Shown piece after piece: positions 57,601 through 64,000 of a stretch of 64,000 nucleotides of DNA. Below the pieces are notes generated by a model, which was not told the origin of the DNA, did not search any database, and saw nothing but the letters and a program-made list of their open reading frames with translations. The translations under genes were made by a program, and so were the position numbers. Source of the DNA: Nymphaea colorata (taxonomy: Eukaryota; Streptophyta; Magnoliopsida; Nymphaeales; Nymphaeaceae); NCBI RefSeq assembly GCF_008831285.2, contig NC_045145.1, forward strand, positions 8,614,802-8,678,801, written 5' to 3'. Each line of letters begins with the position of its first letter. The first letter of the stretch is position 1.

Positions 57601-59159
57601 AATGGATTGAACCACAAAGGATGATTCTTGAGCCGCACAACACGAGATTGATTCAAGCACATGCCTCTGTGTGTTCCAGTCGGCAGAGCCACGCTAGGAT
57701 GGATTTTGAATGTTCTAAGTCAATTTAGCCAGGGTTTTACCATGAATATTTTGTTCGCCTGTGATTTGGCAAGTTGGATCTTCTGGCACTTCTAGGCATG
57801 TGCCCTTAGACTCATTTAGCAATGAATACCTCCTCGCCTTAGGAGAGAAGGACTTGTACAACGAAAGATTGCCATCCTCTGTCAAACGAAGCTTTCCCAT
57901 CATTATCAAAATGCACTAAGATTGGCAAGAACTTCGTCGATGATTGACTGGCACATAGGGAGTCCTTGTCTTGCACATGTGAGCATGGGCACAGGAAGAG
58001 ACGTTGCATGGAGAGGGAGATCGAGAGGGTTGGATTGGGAGAGGCTAAATTCCTCTTATAAGCAAGGGTATGTGAGTCTTCAGCTAAGCTAACCATTGGG
58101 TACTTGTGATATTGATGATGACTAGAATGTTCCGTTAAGAATGTGCAACAGAGAGATGAATGGGTTGAGTTATGCACCATTTCATATAATACTAGTAGCT
58201 GAAGGTTACCGACTTACTACTCAGACGAGAGCCATATCCTGACAAGGATAATGTATAGTCGATCTTAAGTAGTTCAGGTCCGAACTACCATGCTCTTATG
58301 TTTGCCAGTTCGACCCACCTTTGAAGATTTATGTTCCAAGCTCCTACAACTCAGGCTACTTCAAAGAATATCAGTAACTTTGGTAATGTATAACTCAAAA
58401 TGCACATGACATTCTCTCTACTGATATTGTATGTGGATATGGTCATGGCATAGCCAAGTATCCAGAATGAAGAGGGAAAGGAACATGTATAGAGGTCCTA
58501 GACTTCTCTCTGCTCTAAATATCTCATAAGTACAGAAACTAATAGATCTATACCTACATGTTTCTTTTATAATAGAATACCGTGGACACCATGCGTACAA
58601 ATCAAAGATGCAAACGTTAAGATAATGATCAGGGATTCAGGCCACCATCAAAGGAAATAAATCTGAGGAGGATCAGCATAAGGGAAACTCAATCCCTATA
58701 AGATCAGCAACTGTAAATGTGACTGATAAAGAATCTGTTCCCAATGTAAGCAAGAAAATATCTTTAAATGGAACCTCTCTATCTCACGAATATGGATGAG
58801 AGATTGAAAGAGTATTCTTTCTGTTGTGGATGTAGACTCTTCCCAAAGTTGAACCACGTTAAACCTTCTTGTCCTTGTGTGCTTTTCCTCTATACCTTGA
58901 GAATTTAACAAGTGGAAATGCCCAACAATTATTACAAGTGGTATTCTCCCAACTAAATATCAAATGAAATGACAATGATATATAGTATGTAGATTATAAG
59001 GTAGTGATTCATGCTGAAAATGATCTTGAGAAGCTCTAATTCTTCTCACTATTTTGTCAAGGGAAACATTGTAACTGATGATGGTAATGACCATTCTATT
59101 TCTTGCATTAGTGTTGCTATTTATTCTATTGTCAGTATGTTCTATTTTGTTTAGCTAAT
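57601..59159. other. Unassigned sequence before the second copia relic
   Basis: Minus frames at 57715-57909 and 57839-58180 overlap by a frame shift and could be parts of one decayed protein (both contain lysine-rich, Ser-rich sequence), but I recognise no domain. The gag part and LTR of the copia relic downstream may lie here. Confidence 0.35.
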
Positions 59160-61260
59160 GGTATCCATACTCCAAATATCAAAATGAATATTATCTTTGT
59201 GTCCAAATTTATTAGGTATACAAATTATTCTGTATAAGTTATTTCTCTTTTTTTTTTCTTATTAAGGATCTTGAAATGAGCAATATATGTCCACTAAAAG
59301 AGAACAACGAGAAAGTATATACATCTTCAAGGAATGCCCTTAGCTACTTAAGGACATCATTAGAGTCGAATTCTCTTTGTTCATATTCCTATTGATTTTT
59401 GAGTTCGATTGTAGGAAATGTTTCAGCTGTCATTTATGAAAGAGTATCGTGTTACCTTTCAATTCAATAAATAAAAATGTCGCACATTCTATTGGAATTG
59501 CTCATCTAATGTGTGGAAATGCTCCAAAATCTTCAATTTCTGGAAGTCAATGACATGTCATATTTATTGCAAGTGTTCTTCCCACACTTGGATACATTTT
59601 GTGAAACAAAAATTTGAAGTGTTTATTCCAATCTTTTTATGCTCTTGCGAGTAACCATTTCTCCACAAATATTTTTCAATTTTCAATACCATAAAGGTAG
59701 TAAATGCTCTTCACATGGTCTTATTGAAGTTCTACAAAATAATCGAACAAGTCATAAAGTTTCCTATTCACATACACCTCGTACAAAATGGAATCCTTGA
59801 ATGCAACCACTGCCATATTGTCTAAAGAATGACGACCCTGCTACATTATGATAATTCTACGAACTTCATTAATACAAGTCTTTCCTACGGTCATGTTGCC
59901 GGCCCATGCCAATTTTAAATAGCATGTTCACTTCATGAACTGTAGAATTCAACTTGAATGTAGTAAGCTGCAAACTTTGGATGTGTTTTCTACCATCACA
60001 ATGACAAATATTTGACAAGACCTGTAAGTGTAAGTTTATTGGATGTACTAATGAACATGATATACAAATGCTATGATCCAAAAATCGCACAAATTAAAAT
60101 ATCCAAGAATGTTGTTTTCAATGAGGAAAACTTGTAAGAACACCTCACAAACGCTGAGTGCAAGGCCACGTTAACGTTGAAGTCTACAAATTATTTTGAT
60201 TAAAAGTGGAAAACAGAATGTGCCCCATCACATTTCATTCAGTCGAGCGGTTTGAAAGATAAATGAGGAGAAAGAAGCTCTACAAGAATGTTGAACATGA
60301 CAAGTTATCCCCTGATAAAAATGTTGTCAGTTGCATGTGGATACAAATTAATTAAAAATATAATGGGAAACTAGTGAGCAATATAAAACAAAGCTTGTAA
60401 CAAAGGAATGTACTGAAATATTGGGAAATATTATGATGAGACCGTCAACTCTTTGGTCAAAATGGGGACAATTTTATCATTTTCTCTTCCCAATTGACAA
60501 GACAATGAGGCAACTTGATCTGATAGATGTATTTTTGCATGATGATTTTAAGGAAGAAATACACATGGAGTAGCCACCTTAATGTACAAAATGAGATTTC
60601 AACACTTACATGGGTAAACTAAGAAAAAACTTATATGGGTTGAATAAGTCTCGATCTTCGTTTGACAGTTTCCCATAAATTCAAGAGCAAGGGTTCTTGG
60701 TGCCTACTGGACCATTCATTACTTATCTTTCAATTTAAAGAGATAACTATTTTCTTGCTTTTATATGCGAACATTTATCGTTAAAAAAAAATTGGAACGA
60801 CACAAGCAAGTGGTGAAGGACCTTTTTGAGTCAAAAGGTACAGGATGAAAGTCTGAAAATCCAGGGGCGACATTTTAACATCTACTCAGACTAATATACC
60901 CTCGATTTATTGAGTACAGAAGGAATGAACGATTATAAACCTTTGGTAATCCAAATATGTTAAATCATAAACTCCACCACACTTAATGGAACCTTATATG
61001 ATGATGTTCCACAATACTGCAAGTCTGCAACATAGTAGGTATGCTTGAACATTTATTAGTCTAGATGTTTGTTCCATAAATCATGCATTAGAAGACTAGT
61101 CAAATGGATGTTGTGAAGAGAATTTTGAAATATCTAAAAGAGAAAATTGAAGATGATCTTTCTGCCAAGAAAAATAAAGAGGCACATGAAATGGTCACTT
61201 ACACCGACGGTAAACTAGCCAAGTGATCCTAATGGCTTCAAGTTACAAAATAAAGGCTTC
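59160..61260 (+). pseudogene. Second Ty1/copia element, heavily decayed pol
   Basis: Copia pol can be traced on the plus strand across many frame changes. A pre-integrase segment HTPNIKMNIIFVSKFIR is near 59170-59220. Weak integrase core pieces come next, and SYSHTPRTKWNP at about 59760-59800 corresponds to the family's CPHTPQQNG. The reverse transcriptase part has IDKTMRQLDLIDVFLHDDFK, then EEIHME, at about 60490-60575 and KLRKNLYGLNKS near 60615-60650. An RNase H-proximal ILKYLKEKIE is near 61120-61150, with VTYTDGKLA near 61195-61220. There is no intact frame and no LTR was defined. This copy is older than the one at 27577-32728 and in the opposite orientation. Confidence 0.75.
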
Positions 61261-61633
61261 TGGTCGAATCCAGAACTAAAGTTAAATACAGACATATGGT
61301 TGCAGCAGCAACCCCAAAATGATATGAATCAGACATTTATTAACAGAGTTGAGAGAATGTACCACAGAGTTACTTTTGTAATGCAACAATCAGCACTTTG
61401 TGAGAAAGAAAGTTGAAGGATGAACGTCAGTTTACTCACACCTATCAAGTGGCTGGTTTACCAGGAGAGAGAAGATAGAAATTTTGGAAATTGAAGGAGG
61501 TTGTTTATTAAATTTATACAGTGTATATTGGGTGCGTCTCGGTGTATAATGCTGCAAGTTGTGAAGGTATTTTAGACTTTTGCAATAACAACCGAACTAA
61601 TGTTATAGATCAAATTAGGTCACTCCACCCCCA

Positions 61634-61640
<7 letters not shown>

Positions 61641-61666
<26 letters not shown>
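61641..61666. repeat. (CT)n microsatellite
   Basis: A short CT run following a C-rich tract. No coding context. Confidence 0.9.
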
Positions 61667-63828
61667 CCCTGTGAGGTTGGTTGTGATTAGTGGGCGCCTC
61701 TTTGTCTTCCGTCATTGTTTTTCTTTGCAGAGATACATTGTGGTGATTAATTTTCCAAAACTATCACTCCTCAATTTCCAAACTTGTAAAATAATTAAAT
61801 AACAGTTTGATTTATTTATTTTTCCACACAGGAATCATGTCCATCATTGATGGTATAACAAAATAACCCAACGAGCTAAGACGCAGTTAAAGAAGTCCAA
61901 CAATTGCACTAGTTAGCAACCAAAAGAAAAGAATCTGAAAGTAGCAACTAGTATCTCCCATTGAATTTGAAATTTGGATGAAAATAACCAATTTAAGAGT
62001 GGAGCTTCACAGCGGGAGATGAAAATACAAGAGTTGCTACTAACGCACGACAAGAACTTGCTAACATTAATGTTTGACATTTTCGTTCTCTCCATTTCAA
62101 GCAATAAGTGCCAAAGCTTTGCCTTCATGTAGAAACATCAGTCTCACAGACGCACTATTCAGGATTACATTTCGTATTTGATTTTTGTGAGAGAATTTCA
62201 CATGGGAGGTGGAAGGAACTAACACAGAAGCATTTTCTAGGTCCTTTAAAGAAAACCTGCAGAATCAAAATAACAGAAATAGCATGAAAGAAATGTTACT
62301 CACTTTAATAGAGTGGACTCAGAAAAGGCCTCAATAAATATGCGCACTATCCTGAAATTCAGAATCACAGAAAGACATTGAGTGTAGCACCCAAATCATA
62401 CAAAAATATACACTAGAACGATGCAAAGGGAAATATCTGAACGTAAAGAAGCAGATTTGGGGGTTTCTGAGCAGAACCTATTGAAGAAGGACTCAAAGGG
62501 AAGAGACCAGGATAAATACATGGGCCACAGACATTGGTGGAAAGCGAAATAATAGCTTACCATATCAAAAATCATAATTAAGTTCACCTAAATTCGAACT
62601 AAAGGTCTATACAATATTTGAACAATTAACAAAAGACAAGAAAAGAAAGAAAAACAGAAAGAACCTAATAACATTCATCATCAAGACAACAGCATCAAAA
62701 GATGGACCTCAATCATGAAATCAGTGAAGTCTGATAGAAAGAAACATTGAAAACCAAGAAAGTGAAGAAACAACAAATAAAAAGGGGAAAGAAACTAAGG
62801 TTTCTAAGGGTGAGAAGGATTCTTAACAATAAGAGGAAGAATGAGGAATGTTCATTTTCAATGGCTCATAGATCAATTTCTGATCCAGATACTCTTCACT
62901 TTTGCACTTGTCTTTTCAACATGCAGAATTCAAGTGCCTATAAGAGAAATTTTCCTTTTCTTCAACTACTTGCACAAAAAAAGAAAAAAGGAGGCTATCA
63001 GTCCCTCTTTTAGTTTATTCCTTCTAATTTGTTGTAAAAATCCATATACTGTTTCAGAAGGGGGCTTACAGCCTTTTGACAACGAAGACCTCTCATGAAC
63101 CATGGTTCCATTTTATTGGCAACAAGTAAAACTACCATGGCTGTTTCCTTTCTCTTATGCATGTCTACTTATTATGTAATGTTCTTTACTAAGAACTACA
63201 TATAAATAGTTAATAACGTGTTATTCAATTATAACCAACAGACGGTAAGATGCATTGGTCAAAGTTTCATCATTACCTTGTCTCACACAAATCATTTACC
63301 TGTAACTATTCACCTTAGCATCTTGTAGTAAGAGGAGTACCTACGATCCTGTAGACCAACCCCAATGGAGGCTGTGATGGGAGAGCCCGATTGATAGGGA
63401 AAACACACACACAACTCCTTGGGGTTATTCGCACTTAAAAAGTGTAGCAAAATGAATAAACAAAGTGATATTTCTGTAGGCAACAACAAAAAAAACGCCT
63501 GCTAAACTAAAGCTTGTCAAAGTATAAAACTACATAGACAACTAAATTCAAGAGTCAAAGGGTAGAAAAACCAGACTATACAACTTATAGCACTCACGAA
63601 ATGCAGAAGTAATTACTTAGAGAATATGCAAATGTGTCACAAAAGTCAAATCAAGCCATATGTAGCCATGATGTCAAAAGAACATGACAATGAAATTAGA
63701 TAAAATATGTAAATCGTTCTGGTTGATTAGTGCATCCATGATCCCCTAGTTATCAAAACTGTCCACATACAAATTCAATTAAAAACTTAAAAACTAAAAG
63801 GCAACATTACATTGGTAATAGGTTTATT
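61667..63828. other. Intergenic, nothing recognised
   Basis: A-rich sequence on both strands without supported genes. Frames of 60-93 residues occur but have no motif or splice support. Confidence 0.5.
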
Positions 63829-64000
63829 CAATGTTGTAAAAGGCGCATCGTAACCTATACACCATATCGTAACGTATCATAAACGTAGTGTAGCGTATCG
63901 TAAATTAAATTTTTTAATTCATAAAAATTTTAAAAATAGAAAAAAAATAGAAAAATTTGCTAAAATCAGGAAAAACAAAGAAAACAAGTGTGTTCTATAT
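63829..64000. mobile_element. Left part of a second TATCGTA-rich TIR element, cut by the window edge
   Basis: It starts CAATGTTGTAAAA, as at 28496, and continues with CATCGTAACC, CATATCGTAACGTATCATAA and a TTCATAAAAATTTTAAAAAT A-rich core in the same order. If the 9-bp rule holds, the target duplication should be AGGTTTATT (63820-63828) and recur beyond the window. Confidence 0.75.

Noticed and set aside
62580-62610. tRNA T-loop-like AATTCGAACT
   Set aside because: No flanking stems or A box; only the locus at 51799-51872 folds as a tRNA.

Overview
This is nuclear DNA from a flowering plant. Genes are split by introns, splice sites are of plant type, and the recognisable proteins are plant families. 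About two thirds of the window is AT-rich, gene-poor sequence filled with decayed transposable elements of almost every plant class. The mix of long introns and old, nested transposons suggests a large or slowly purged genome, but I cannot name the species from sequence alone.

Only three loci look intact. (1) Minus strand, 3261-4431: the large first coding exon of an OBERON-type PHD-finger gene, with a short intron in its 5' UTR (4521-4697). Its C-terminal exons are not visible in 1-3260, so the next intron probably runs off the left edge. (2) Plus strand, 23095-25591: a six-exon gene for a 273-residue FCP1/NIF-like HAD protein. All its phases join cleanly, including one non-canonical GC-AG intron. 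(3) Minus strand, 51799-51872: a tRNA-Thr(AGT) gene.

Three host-gene relics or doubtful genes are present. They are a partial, decayed copy of the chloroplast thylakoid CcdA gene (minus, about 44441-45645), a frameshifted fragment of an ALA4-7 type P4-ATPase (plus, 47417-47770), and a small cysteine-rich reading frame broken by one stop (plus, 50737-50973).

Mobile elements from left to right: a PIF/Harbinger element (6190-9420, minus), a polypyrimidine-rich MITE (10490-10654), an L1-type LINE (10660-13014, plus), a CACTA TNP2 transposase relic (13215-15040, minus), a Ty1/copia element with one LTR (27577-32728, minus), a long-terminal-inverted-repeat element (38961-40318), a hAT transposase relic (41985-43724, minus), and a second copia relic (59160-61260, plus). 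The copia RT gene is interrupted at 28496-29242 by a TIR element that made a perfect 9-bp target duplication. A second copy of that element starts at 63829 and runs off the right edge. Several small repeat families occur two to four times each.

I found no rRNA, CRISPR, operon-like cluster or defence system. The most interesting items are the nested TIR family built of TATCG/CGATA words, the long-TIR polypurine element, the GC-AG intron with the Asp-to-Asn change in the HAD gene, and the two host-gene relics.
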